45,250 bases of DNA. It comes from Candidatus Methanomethylophilus sp. UBA78 (lineage in GTDB: Archaea; Thermoplasmatota; Thermoplasmata; Methanomassiliicoccales; Methanomethylophilaceae). The DNA lies in contig DARY01000010.1 of the NCBI GenBank assembly GCA_002503545.1, positions 4,838 through 50,087 of the forward strand, in the 5' to 3' direction. The translations under genes and the position numbers were made by a program. Below, in pieces: positions 24,524 to 32,547 of this stretch; within the stretch, counting starts at the first letter, position 1; each line of letters starts with the position of its first letter. A model generated the notes under the pieces. The model saw nothing but the letters and a program-made list of their open reading frames with translations. It was not told where the DNA came from and made no database searches.

Positions 24524-26838
24524 CTGACGCCTGCTCCGTCCTTTATCTCGCCGTCGACGGTGGCCACGCATCCCCTGCCGTCGCCGAGGACGATGGCCCT
24601 GTCCCCGTCGACCACGGCGGCGACGCGGGCGGGCGCTCCGGACGGGAGCTCGATGCGGATCCCCTCGGATGCGAGGACCCCGTCTTTCACCGAGGAGACC
24701 TTCATGGTCACCGCGGAGAAGTGCTTCTTGTAGTCGATGACCTCGGAGGTCCCGCCGAGGCCGCAGTCGAACCTCGTCCCCGGCGCCGCGTCGGGGTCGG
24801 AGGGCCTCAGGAGGAGGACCGCCTCCCCGCCCAGGTCCTCGTCGTCCGCGGCCAGGAGCATGCCGTAGGAGTCCACGCCCCTCAGGGGGCGGGGGGCGAG
24901 GTTGGCGACGACGATCGCCTTCCTGCCGAGCATCTGCTCCCTGGTGTAGTAGGCCTTGAGGCCGGCGCAGATCGTCCTGGGGGACCCCTCCCCCACGTCG
25001 ACCTGCAGTTTGAACAGCTTGTCCGCGTTCGGATGGTCCTCGACGGAGACGATCTTCCCCACGCGGAGGTCCAGCTTCCTGAAGGCCGCGAACGGCCCCT
25101 CCGCAACGGGTTCCTCCTTCTTAGCCGGTTCCTTCTTCCCAGCCTCCGCCTCGGGCTGCCCGAACAGGTCGGGGAACGAGACCTTGAGGTCGATCTTGCC
25201 GTAGACGGGCAGGGGCTCGGCCATCGCGGTGCCCGCGGGGAGCGGCGTCTGCACGGCCGCGTACCCGGCCTCCTCGATGGTGCCGGGAAGACCCAGGTAC
25301 CCCCATATCCTCTCCGAGGAACGGGGGAGGAAGGGCCAGGCCATGATGGCCAGCGCCTTGACTATCCTGAGGTTGTCGCTGAGGACCCTGCCGCAGGCGG
25401 CCCTGTCCTCCTTGACCAGCTTCCACGGGGTGCAGGAGTTGAAGTACTCGTTGCCGAAGTGGGCGAGGGTCATCACCGTCTGCAGGGCCTTCTTGAAGTC
25501 GCAGGCGGAGAGGTACCCGGAGTACTCTCCGAAGGCCGCGGCGATCTGCGCCGAGACCTTCCCGTCGGGGCTGCCGTTCTCCGGGATGGAGCCGAAGTTC
25601 TTGTGGGTAAAGCTGAGGCACCTGTGGTAGAAGTTGCCGAGGGCGGCCACCAGCTCGCTGTTGACCTTGGTCTCGAGGTCGGTCCAGGAGAAGTCGGCGT
25701 CGTGGGTGTCCGGCATGATGATGGAGAGGTAGTACCTCACCTCCTCGGGGTCGAACTTCTCCAGTACGCTGGGTATGTCCCGGGGGATCATGGACTCCGC
25801 ATCCGTGACCGCCCCCTTCCTGCTCTTGGAGAGCTTGCCGCCGTTGAACATGAGGTACTCGTTGGCGGGGATGTCGTACGGGAGGTTGAGGTCCTGGTTC
25901 ATGCCCATCAGCATGGCGGGCCAGATTATGCTGTGGAACGGGATGTTGTCCTTGCCGATGAAGTAGTAGTGCCTGCAGTCGGGGTTCTGCCAGAAGGTCT
26001 TCCAGTAGTCGGGTTCCCCGATGTCCCTCGAATGGGCTATCGTCGTGCTGAGGTACCCGATGACGGCCTCGAACCATACGTAGATGACCTTCTCCTTCCA
26101 CTCGTCCCCCTCCACGGGGATGGGGATGCCCCAGGACATGTCCCTGGTGATGGCGCGGTCCTTCAGGCCGCCCTTCAGGAAGTTCTGGGTGTACGACCTG
26201 ACGTTCTGCCTCCAGTACTTCTTGTCGTCCAGGAACTTCAGGAGGGGCCCCTCGAAGGCGGAGAGCCTGAGGAAGAACTGGGTGGAGGACCTGACCTCGG
26301 GCCTGGTCCCGCAGCGGGTGCAGTGGGGGTCGATTATGTCCCCGGGCACGAAGGTGGTGCCGCAGTTGTCGCACTGGTCGGAGCGGACGTCCTGCATGCC
26401 GCAGTTGGGGCACGTGCCCTCCACGTACCTGTCGGGGAGGAACTTCCTGCATTTGGGGCAGTAGTACTCGTCCTCGTCCCTGGTGTAGATGTACCCGTTG
26501 TCCTTCAGGGTCCTGAACATCCACTGGGTCACCTCGGCGTGGACGGCGGAGTGGGTCTTGGAGTAGAGGGTGTACTCGATCCCGAGGTCCTCTATGGCCT
26601 TCTTGTTGATCCCGTGGTAGCGGTCGGCGACCTCCTCGGGGGTCACGCCCTCCCTGTCGGCCGTCACGGTTATGGGGGTCCCGTGCTGATCGGAACCTCC
26701 CACCACCCATACCTCGTTGCCCAGGAGTCTGTTGTAGCGGGCGAAGATATCCGGCGGCAGAAGAGAACCAGCGACATGTCCCAGATGTATGGGGCCGTTC
26801 GCATAGGGCCATGCGATGTTCACAAGGACTTTCGACAT
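24520..26838 (-). CDS. metG: Methionyl-tRNA synthetase with fused tRNA-binding domain
   Basis: Charges tRNA-Met. Of 772 residues, the catalytic Rossmann fold has the HIGH-like PIHLGH (near 16-21) and the KMSKS-like KLSKSRKG. Two zinc knuckles lie in the connective domain (CPKCRKF...CPNCG, CDNCGTTF...CTRCG), the archaeal double-knuckle form. The C-terminus (about 600-700) is an EMAPII/Trbp111-like OB fold (RVGKIVSVEDHPNADKL) followed by a short extension of about 60 residues. The start at ATG 26838 (MSKVLVNIAWPYANG) fits the family; a TATA-like CTTATAAGG at 26863-26871 lies about 28 nt upstream. The frame continues upstream to 27030 without meaning. PHP gene follows in the same operon. Confidence 0.96.
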   Translation of the reverse strand: MSKVLVNIAWPYANGPIHLGHVAGSLLPPDIFARYNRLLGNEVWVVGGSDQHGTPITVTADREGVTPEEVADRYHGINKKAIEDLGIEYTLYSKTHSAVHAEVTQWMFRTLKDNGYIYTRDEDEYYCPKCRKFLPDRYVEGTCPNCGMQDVRSDQCDNCGTTFVPGDIIDPHCTRCGTRPEVRSSTQFFLRLSAFEGPLLKFLDDKKYWRQNVRSYTQNFLKGGLKDRAITRDMSWGIPIPVEGDEWKEKVIYVWFEAVIGYLSTTIAHSRDIGEPDYWKTFWQNPDCRHYYFIGKDNIPFHSIIWPAMLMGMNQDLNLPYDIPANEYLMFNGGKLSKSRKGAVTDAESMIPRDIPSVLEKFDPEEVRYYLSIIMPDTHDADFSWTDLETKVNSELVAALGNFYHRCLSFTHKNFGSIPENGSPDGKVSAQIAAAFGEYSGYLSACDFKKALQTVMTLAHFGNEYFNSCTPWKLVKEDRAACGRVLSDNLRIVKALAIMAWPFLPRSSERIWGYLGLPGTIEEAGYAAVQTPLPAGTAMAEPLPVYGKIDLKVSFPDLFGQPEAEAGKKEPAKKEEPVAEGPFAAFRKLDLRVGKIVSVEDHPNADKLFKLQVDVGEGSPRTICAGLKAYYTREQMLGRKAIVVANLAPRPLRGVDSYGMLLAADDEDLGGEAVLLLRPSDPDAAPGTRFDCGLGGTSEVIDYKKHFSAVTMKVSSVKDGVLASEGIRIELPSGAPARVAAVVDGDRAIVLGDGRGCVATVDGEIKDGAGVR

Positions 26839-27203
26839 ATGCTGTGGGTAAAGTCGCATTTTCCTTATAAGTGTGTGCACGCGCGGAGGGGTTCCCGGAC
26901 CGGCGGGGGGACGGACATACCCAGATGCCGGATCGGGGCGGGACCGCCCTGGGAACGGGACATGTGCCAGCATGCGGGATGCGCGGACGGCCGCGCACCG
27001 GTCCCCGGGATGCGGGGCCGACGGGGGCATGCGGATGTACCAGACGCCGGGATCCGTCTTTTCCGGAAAACACGGGTGCCGCCGGACAGTACGTCGTAAG
27101 TCGGTTTCCCATTGATGCGGCCGGAGTGATCCCCCGCGCCGCGGGAAGACGGCGGGAATCGGCTCTATATATAAACCGTATTTATACCCAAATAATGTTG
27201 TAT
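26839..27203. other. Region between metG and the small genes at 27204-27560
   Basis: GC-rich first part without a convincing gene, then AT-rich promoter sequence. TATA-like CTATATATAAAC at 27164-27175 and another TTTATACC at 27181-27188 point rightward. One copy of the ATGTGCCAG motif lies at 26962. Confidence 0.5.
26962..26970 (+). repeat. ATGTGCCAG motif, copy 5
   Basis: Plus-strand copy upstream of metG; CATG-TGCCAG-CATG is a short inverted repeat centred on the motif. A one-base variant, ATGTACCAG, lies nearby at about 27034. Confidence 0.6.
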
Positions 27204-27368
27204 ATGAAGTTTACTACGAACGTATATATCCGTAAAACGCATTGTAGTATCGTCGAACAGAATAGGTTCGGCTTGGGGGAGCATGGCCCGAACCATGCGA
27301 ACGAAACCGTCCGTATTCCGGACGACGTGGATGCAGAAACGCGTTGGTTGAAAAAAAGAGGTGTATGA
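27204..27368 (+). CDS. Possible 54-residue leaderless small protein
   Basis: A short open frame beginning MKFTTNVYIRKTH and ending in RIPDDVDAETRWLKKRGV. It begins about 33 nt after the centre of a good TATA box (27164-27175), so a leaderless transcript would start very near its ATG, and its stop is 3 bases before the next gene. Against it: the same DNA holds hairpins (GGTTCGG 27266/CCGAACC 27291 region, and CGTCCG-TATTC-CGGACG near 27309-27325), so it may instead be a structured 5' leader of the next gene. No homology recognised. Confidence 0.35.
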   Translation: MKFTTNVYIRKTHCSIVEQNRFGLGEHGPNHANETVRIPDDVDAETRWLKKRGV

Positions 27369-27371
27369 AAA

Positions 27372-27560
27372 ATGGACTTCTATACAGCATCCGTGCTCTG
27401 GATATTCTCTGCGATAGGACTTATAGCTTTCAATCTGGTAAACGGCCTCGACCTCGTCGGCAACGTCATACTGGACGTCTGCGTGGCAATCACCGTCATC
27501 GGAACCCTCGCCTACAAGAGGCTCTACGAGAACATGGTGTCCGGGCCCGTTAACGCCTGA
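27372..27560 (+). CDS. Small two-helix membrane protein, function unknown
   Basis: Protein of 62 residues with two transmembrane segments (SVLWIFSAIGLIAFNLV and GNVILDVCVAITVIGTLAY) and a short polar tail. AGAGGTG at about 27357-27363 is a plausible ribosome-binding site. It is followed by a strong hairpin terminator, so it ends its own transcript. Its partner is unclear; it may be coupled to the 54-codon frame upstream. Confidence 0.65.
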   Translation: MDFYTASVLWIFSAIGLIAFNLVNGLDLVGNVILDVCVAITVIGTLAYKRLYENMVSGPVNA

Positions 27561-27571
27561 ACCAATCCACC

Positions 27572-27607
27572 GGGGGCCCGCGGGCCCCTCACCAAACCTT
27601 TTTCCTC
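27572..27607 (+). terminator. Terminator after the small membrane protein gene
   Basis: GGGGCC (27573-27578), loop CGCG, GGCCCC (27583-27588), then TTTTT near 27600-27604. The form is that of an intrinsic terminator with a downstream T-tract. Confidence 0.6.
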
Positions 27608-27627
27608 CTACAATCCCCGCGAATTAT

Positions 27628-27636
27628 ATTTATAAG
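27628..27636 (+). promoter_or_regulatory. TATA box of the ABCE1 gene
   Basis: ATTTATAAG centred 25 nt before ATG 27657, consistent with a leaderless transcript. Confidence 0.6.
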
Positions 27637-27656
27637 TGCGATTGATGGGTCGGACC

Positions 27657-29435
27657 ATGAGGATCGCGGCGGTCTTGTCCGACAGGTGTCAGAACAAGAA
27701 ATGCAACAAGGAGTGCTACAGGTTCTGCCCGCTTGTCAGAACCGGGGTCAACGTCATCGAGTTCGGGGAGAGGGGGAAGCCCATCATCTCCGAGACCCTG
27801 TGCCACGGATGCGGCATATGCGCCAACAAATGCATGTTCAAGGCGATCAAGATCATCGGCCTCGCCGACGAGCTGAAGGACGAGATGGTCCACCAGTACG
27901 GGGAGAACACCTTCCGCCTCTACCGCCTCCCCGTCCCCAAGAAGGGCATGATAACCGGAATCCTCGGACCGAACGGTATCGGAAAGACCACCGCGATCAA
28001 CATCCTCTCCGGCATCTTGGTGCCCAACCTGGGGAACTACGGCAACCCCCCGACCAAAGAGGATGTGCTGGCACGTTACAAGGGTACGGAGATATTCCCC
28101 TATCTGAGCGATGTCTATGCGGGGAAGATAAAGGTCGCCATGAAACCGCAGTACGTCGACAAGCTCCCCAAGGTGACCAAGGGGGTCGTTAGGGACCTCC
28201 TGAGCAAGACCCAGGAGAGGATGGGCGTGGACGAGGCCGTGGAGACCTTCGGCCTGGAGCAGGTCATCGACAGGGACCTGTCGAAGCTCTCCGGCGGGGA
28301 GCTGCAGAGGGTGGCCATGGCCGCCACCTGCATGAAGGACGCCGACATCTACTTCTTCGACGAGCCTACATCCTACCTGGACATCTACCAGAGGGTCAAG
28401 ATGGCCCGCATAATCAAGAAGCTGGCCGAGGAGGACAGGTACGTCGTGGTGATCGAGCACGACCTCGCCATCCTGGACTATCTGGCGGACAACGTGAACC
28501 TGGTCTACGGATCGGAGGGTGCGTACGGAGTGTTCACCCTCGGGAGGCAGGTCAGGACCGCCATCAACGTCTACCTCCAGGGATACCTCCCCGAGGAGAA
28601 CATACGCTTCAGGGACAGGCCGATAGAGTTCGCCGTCTCGGCCCCCTCCGGGGAGTGGGACACCCCCTCCCTCATAGACTTCGAGAACGTCTCCAAGGAC
28701 TTCGGCGAGTTCAAGCTCGACGTGAACAGCGGGACCGTCAAGATCGGCGAGTCGGTCGGCGTCGTCGGACCGAACGCCACCGGTAAGACCACCTTCGTGA
28801 AGATGCTGGCCGGGGAGATCAGACCCGACAGGGGTTCGGTCAGCGGGGTCATGAGGGTCTCGTACAAGCCGCAGTACATATCCCAGGACTACGAGGGGAC
28901 CGTCCAGGAATACCTGCAGGCCATCAACTACGAGCAGGTCACCAGCGGTTTCTTCGACACCCAGGTCATAGGCCCCCTCGCGATAAAGTTCCTGATGGAC
29001 AAGCAGATGCAGAACCTGTCCGGCGGGGAGCTGCAGAGGGTCGCCATCGCGGGATGCCTGGCGAAAGACGCCGACATCTACCTGCTCGACGAGCCGTCCG
29101 CCTACCTCGACTCCAACCAGAGGATGGAGGCCGCCAAGTGCATCAGCGGGATGATGGAGAAGACCGGGCGCAGCGCCCTCATCGTGGACCACGACATCTA
29201 CTTCATCGACATGGTCTCCGACTCCCTGATGGTGTTCGGCGGGGAGCCCGGCCGCCACGGTGTGGCAGAGGGGCCGTACAGGATGCGCGAGGGCATGAAC
29301 AGGTTCCTCAAATCCGTGGACATAACGTTCAGGCGCGACGCCGACACGCACAGACCCAGGATCAACAAGGAAGGCTCCAACCTGGACAGGACCCAGAAGT
29401 CCAAGGGCGAATACTACTACGCCGAGCAGGAATGA
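27657..29435 (+). CDS. rli1: Ribosome recycling ATPase ABCE1/RLI
   Basis: Splits ribosomes into subunits after termination. The 592 residues contain N-terminal 4Fe-4S clusters (CQNKKCNKECYRFCP and LCHGCGICANKCMFKAI), NBD1 (Walker A GPNGIGKT, signature LSGGELQRVAMA, Walker B YFFDEPTSYLD), and NBD2 (GPNATGKT, LSGGELQRVAIA, YLLDEPSAYLD). This universal archaeal/eukaryal protein confirms an archaeal genome. ATG 27657 (MRIAAVLSDRC) fits the family; seven upstream codons (from 27636) are excluded since they overlap the TATA box. A short gap of 57 bp separates it from the PHP gene, which has its own TATA box. Confidence 0.98.
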   Translation: MRIAAVLSDRCQNKKCNKECYRFCPLVRTGVNVIEFGERGKPIISETLCHGCGICANKCMFKAIKIIGLADELKDEMVHQYGENTFRLYRLPVPKKGMITGILGPNGIGKTTAINILSGILVPNLGNYGNPPTKEDVLARYKGTEIFPYLSDVYAGKIKVAMKPQYVDKLPKVTKGVVRDLLSKTQERMGVDEAVETFGLEQVIDRDLSKLSGGELQRVAMAATCMKDADIYFFDEPTSYLDIYQRVKMARIIKKLAEEDRYVVVIEHDLAILDYLADNVNLVYGSEGAYGVFTLGRQVRTAINVYLQGYLPEENIRFRDRPIEFAVSAPSGEWDTPSLIDFENVSKDFGEFKLDVNSGTVKIGESVGVVGPNATGKTTFVKMLAGEIRPDRGSVSGVMRVSYKPQYISQDYEGTVQEYLQAINYEQVTSGFFDTQVIGPLAIKFLMDKQMQNLSGGELQRVAIAGCLAKDADIYLLDEPSAYLDSNQRMEAAKCISGMMEKTGRSALIVDHDIYFIDMVSDSLMVFGGEPGRHGVAEGPYRMREGMNRFLKSVDITFRRDADTHRPRINKEGSNLDRTQKSKGEYYYAEQE

Positions 29436-29492
29436 CGGGGTATCGCACCCCTTTGGTGCACATTGAAATACAACCATAATGTACCGTTCCTC

Positions 29493-30461
29493 ATGGAGAG
29501 GATGGGAAGGGCCGACACCCACGTCCACACCGACTACTCTGGTTTCAACAGTCTGGGACTGATGAGTTTTCCGGAGTCCGTCATAGAACCCGAGAAACAG
29601 GTCGACGATGCCAGGAGGAGAGGACTCGACGTCCTCTGCATCACCGACCACAACGAGGTAGCGGGCGGCATACTGGCACAGAAGTACGCCAGGAGGTTCG
29701 GCGACATCGACGTCGTCGTGGGCGACGAGGTCATGACCGACCAGGGCGAGGTCATAGGCCTGTGGATGACCGAGAAGCTCGAGAAGTGGCTGTCGCCGGA
29801 GGAGGCCGTGGACCTCATACACGAGCAGGGGGGACTGGCCATCGCCCCGCACCCGTTCAGCGTGCACGTCAACGGCATGCAGGAGAAGATCCTCGACCTT
29901 CCGCTCGACGGCATAGAGGTCATCAACGGGGGGCATCCCGACCCCTATTCCAACCTCATGGCGCAGCGCGTCGCGGAGAGGTACCCGGGCAGGTGGGCCG
30001 CCGTCTCCGGGTCGGACGCCCACTCGCTCTACACTGCCGGTTACAACTGGACGGAGTTCAAGGGGAGGACCGAGGACGACTTCAGGAAGGCTATCCTGCA
30101 CAGGAAGACGGTGCCGGTCGGCGTACCCGCACCCGTCCTCGGACAGGTGCAGTGGAGCATGGAGGTCGTATGGGGAGGGCAGAAGCTCATGTACAAGTCG
30201 CTCAGGGGCAAACTCCCCGAGGTGAAGGACAACTCCCTGGTCCACAAGATAAACACCGTCTCCGACATCAAGAAGGCCACCGGCATCGTGGCCGGCTTCG
30301 CCTACCAGTTCCCGCTTACCGTCATGCTCGCCACCCTGCTGAGCGTCTCCTTCCTGAAGACGAGGGCCAGGAAGGCGCTGAGGGAGATGGACGTCCGCAT
30401 GGCGGGGATAGACAGCATCATCGCCGACCGGGAGGCCCCCTCCGATGAGCGGCCCGAGTGA
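29493..30461 (+). CDS. PHP-domain phosphoesterase with C-terminal membrane segment
   Basis: Protein of 322 residues. PHP motifs DTHVHTDYSG, CITDHNEV, GDEVMTD, APHPFSVH and GSDAHS give the expected metal ligands. After the catalytic part (to about 210), a linker leads to a hydrophobic helix (FAYQFPLTVMLATLLSVSF) and a basic tail, so it may be anchored with the enzyme on the cytoplasmic side. Substrate unknown. The start ATG 29493 is chosen because TATA-like TTGAAATACA centres 26 nt upstream; an upstream TTG at 29463 is the TATA itself. The following gene overlaps it by 17 bp. Confidence 0.85.
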   Translation: MERMGRADTHVHTDYSGFNSLGLMSFPESVIEPEKQVDDARRRGLDVLCITDHNEVAGGILAQKYARRFGDIDVVVGDEVMTDQGEVIGLWMTEKLEKWLSPEEAVDLIHEQGGLAIAPHPFSVHVNGMQEKILDLPLDGIEVINGGHPDPYSNLMAQRVAERYPGRWAAVSGSDAHSLYTAGYNWTEFKGRTEDDFRKAILHRKTVPVGVPAPVLGQVQWSMEVVWGGQKLMYKSLRGKLPEVKDNSLVHKINTVSDIKKATGIVAGFAYQFPLTVMLATLLSVSFLKTRARKALREMDVRMAGIDSIIADREAPSDERPE

Positions 30462-30798
30462 GATCTACGGCATCGGAGTGGATGTGCCAGCATCCCATCT
30501 CGAGGTTCTGATGGACGCCATCGACAGCGTCATGGAACCGGTCTACCCCGGTTACAGCCGCTCCTTCCACTACTTCCCAGTGAAGGGGACGTGGAAGACC
30601 GAGGAGGGCGCCAACCCGTTCATAGGGAAGGTCGGGGAGATCTCCGTGGAGGACGAGGTCCGCCTGGAGTTCGTCGTGAGAAAGGAGGATCTGGAGGAGG
30701 TCCTGCGGACCATCGACAATGTCCACCCCTACGAGGAGCCGGCCGTCGACGTGGTCCCCCAGATCGGATGGAGGTCGGTTATTCCTCCTTCTCCTTGA
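30445..30798 (+). CDS. NIF3/YqfO-like insert-domain protein
   Basis: Protein of 117 residues resembling the stand-alone central domain of NIF3/YqfO (GANPFIGKVGEI..., LEFVVRKEDLEEVLRTIDNVHPYEEPAVDVVP). The HPYEEPA motif is very typical. This domain has a CutA-like fold; function unclear, and the dimetal halves of full NIF3 are absent. It overlaps the end of the PHP gene by 17 bp, so the two are likely coupled, and it overlaps the convergent gene at 30779 by 20 bp. One copy of ATGTGCCAG falls in its coding part (30482). Confidence 0.8.
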   Translation: MSGPSEIYGIGVDVPASHLEVLMDAIDSVMEPVYPGYSRSFHYFPVKGTWKTEEGANPFIGKVGEISVEDEVRLEFVVRKEDLEEVLRTIDNVHPYEEPAVDVVPQIGWRSVIPPSP

Positions 30799-31378
30799 GC
30801 GAGAATATGGAATCGAACGTCCTCTGCAGCCTGAACGTCCTGATTCCCTGCTTCCTGTACTCCACATCCTCGCGGCTTATCAGGCCCTCCGACTCGAACC
30901 GCTCCAGCAGCCTGTCCCCCTCCTCGTAGTCGAAGCGGACGCCGACGACGACGTTGAGTTTGTAGTTCCTGCAGTAGAGCGACTCGGGGAGGGAACCGCC
31001 GTTGTCCCTCTCGATGCGCTCCCTGACCTCCTTCTTCGCCAGAAGTGCCAGACCCCTGTCGCAGGCCTTCTCGCAGCGGTCGTACTCGCCCATGTTGTAG
31101 AGGGCGGGTATGGAGGCGTCGTTGACGTGGAACCTCTGGATGTCGTCCATCGCCACCTCCTCCGCGCTCTCGGAGAGGGAGGCGACGAACTTGTAGTTGT
31201 GGTCGTCGCTGGCCAGTCTCGAGACCGAGCATATGAAGGCGGCCGCATCGGAGGAGTCGGCTCCGTCCAGATACCTGCCGAGTTTGACCTTGTCCGCATC
31301 CGAGAGGTTCCCGTACCACTTGGAGAGCTTCGCCTCGCGGACCTTCGGCGGAACGTCCCTGTTGCCTATTCCGAACAT
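30779..31378 (-). CDS. Hypothetical protein, helical, function unknown
   Basis: Protein of 199 residues, charged and mainly helical (KLSKWYGNLSDADKVKLGRYL; YDRCEKACDRGLALLAKKE), ending with a FDYEEGDRLLERFESEGLIS segment that looks like a small winged or TPR-like helix set. No membrane segment. Not recognised. It ends with TAA, one of three TAA stops in the window. It is convergent with the NIF3-like gene. Confidence 0.6.
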   Translation of the reverse strand: MFGIGNRDVPPKVREAKLSKWYGNLSDADKVKLGRYLDGADSSDAAAFICSVSRLASDDHNYKFVASLSESAEEVAMDDIQRFHVNDASIPALYNMGEYDRCEKACDRGLALLAKKEVRERIERDNGGSLPESLYCRNYKLNVVVGVRFDYEEGDRLLERFESEGLISREDVEYRKQGIRTFRLQRTFDSIFSLKEKEE

Positions 31379-31424
31379 GTGGGGGCGTATCTCCCTCCGA
31401 GTAGAAAACGGTGGTCCCCGGGAC

Positions 31425-32495
31425 TCAGTTCCCGCCGTCCTTCCCGCGGCCGGAGGAACGCTCGTTCCGGTCGCGCACGGCTTTGAAGTAATGGGTGTCG
31501 TTCTTGATGACGGTGTCCAGACCCAGGTACTTTATGTCGACGAATCCGTCGGCGCGGTGGTCGCACACCTCGTCCTGGCAGTACCTGCAGAACATGTTGT
31601 CGCACGACTCGGCCATGAACGTTATGTCGACGTCGCCGCCGAGCTCGTCCCTTATGGCGGAGGAGAACCTGTCGACGATCTTCTCGACCTCGTCGACCGT
31701 CAGACGGCCGGGGACGGTCATATGCGCCTCCACGTGCAGGGAGGAGCCGTACCTGACGACCCTGAGATGGTGGACGTCGATGACGTTGGGGTCCCTCTCG
31801 TGGTTTATGCAGCGGGTGACTTCCCGGAGCACCTCTATGTCCGCCCTGTCCATGATGCCGTTCATGGAGTTGAAGAGCACGCGGACGCCCGTGATTATGA
31901 TGATCGCCCCGAAGAGCATGGCCATCAGGGGGTCGAAGAGGCCGAGGTCGTACCCGAGGAGGTCCCCGGCGTAGACCACCGCGAGACCCAGTATTATGCC
32001 GACGGAGGAGTAGGTGTCGCTGCACAGGTGCCTGCCGCTCGCCTCGAGGGCGACCGACTTGGTGGCCCTGCCCATCCTGACCGCCGTCATGCCCATGGCG
32101 AAGTTGACCGCGGCGGCGACCGCCACGATGACGATACCGATGTCCAGCGACCTTATCTCGGACGGGTTGACGATCCTGTTCACCGCCTCGAAGATGATCA
32201 TGGCGCCGGCGAGGGAGATCAGGCTCCCCTCGATCGAGGACGAGATCAGCTCCACCTTGCCGTGCCCGTAGGGGTGCGAGCTGTCGGCGGGCTTCATGGT
32301 GAGGTAGAGGGCGTAGAGGCCTATGACCCCCGCCGCGACGTTGACGATGCTCTCCATGGCGTCCGTGAGGATGGCGACCGACCCGGTGATGAAATAGGCC
32401 AGGAACTTGCCGAGCATGAGGACGGCGCCGACTATGGCTATGACCTTCTGGAAATTGAAATTCCGCCTCTCGGCCGCCAGCCTCTCCCTGTCCAT
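31425..32495 (-). CDS. Cation diffusion facilitator family transporter
   Basis: Protein of 356 residues. Six hydrophobic segments contain CDF features: SVAILTDAMESIVNV in TM2, SSHPYGHGKVE (HPYGHG) in the first loop, and SGRHLCSDTYSSVGI with the D...D site in TM5. It should export Zn2+/Mn2+/Fe2+-type metal ions. The C-terminal cytoplasmic domain has an added Cys cluster CDNMFCRYCQDEVC with nearby His, which may bind metal and set the response. TATA-like GGTATAAAGG (reverse complement) centres 25 nt upstream of ATG 32495; 26 upstream codons in frame are ignored. Its promoter lies next to the end of the 14-TM exporter gene. Confidence 0.9.
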   Translation of the reverse strand: MDRERLAAERRNFNFQKVIAIVGAVLMLGKFLAYFITGSVAILTDAMESIVNVAAGVIGLYALYLTMKPADSSHPYGHGKVELISSSIEGSLISLAGAMIIFEAVNRIVNPSEIRSLDIGIVIVAVAAAVNFAMGMTAVRMGRATKSVALEASGRHLCSDTYSSVGIILGLAVVYAGDLLGYDLGLFDPLMAMLFGAIIIITGVRVLFNSMNGIMDRADIEVLREVTRCINHERDPNVIDVHHLRVVRYGSSLHVEAHMTVPGRLTVDEVEKIVDRFSSAIRDELGGDVDITFMAESCDNMFCRYCQDEVCDHRADGFVDIKYLGLDTVIKNDTHYFKAVRDRNERSSGRGKDGGN

Positions 32496-32515
32496 CGTTA
32501 CTGATTCTGAAAAGG

Positions 32516-32525
32516 GGTATAAAGG
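32516..32525 (-). promoter_or_regulatory. TATA box of the CDF transporter
   Basis: CCTTTATACC on the minus strand, 25 nt before ATG 32495. Confidence 0.55.
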
Positions 32526-32547
32526 GATTTTCGAAGTTGAAGGGCCC

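Noticed and set aside
24721..27099. Long plus-strand open frame opposite metG
   Set aside because: Antisense shadow; MetRS motifs are clear on the minus strand.
27630..30245. 871-codon minus-strand frame opposite ABCE1 and PHP genes
   Set aside because: Antisense shadow with no domain; ABCE1 on the plus strand is certain.
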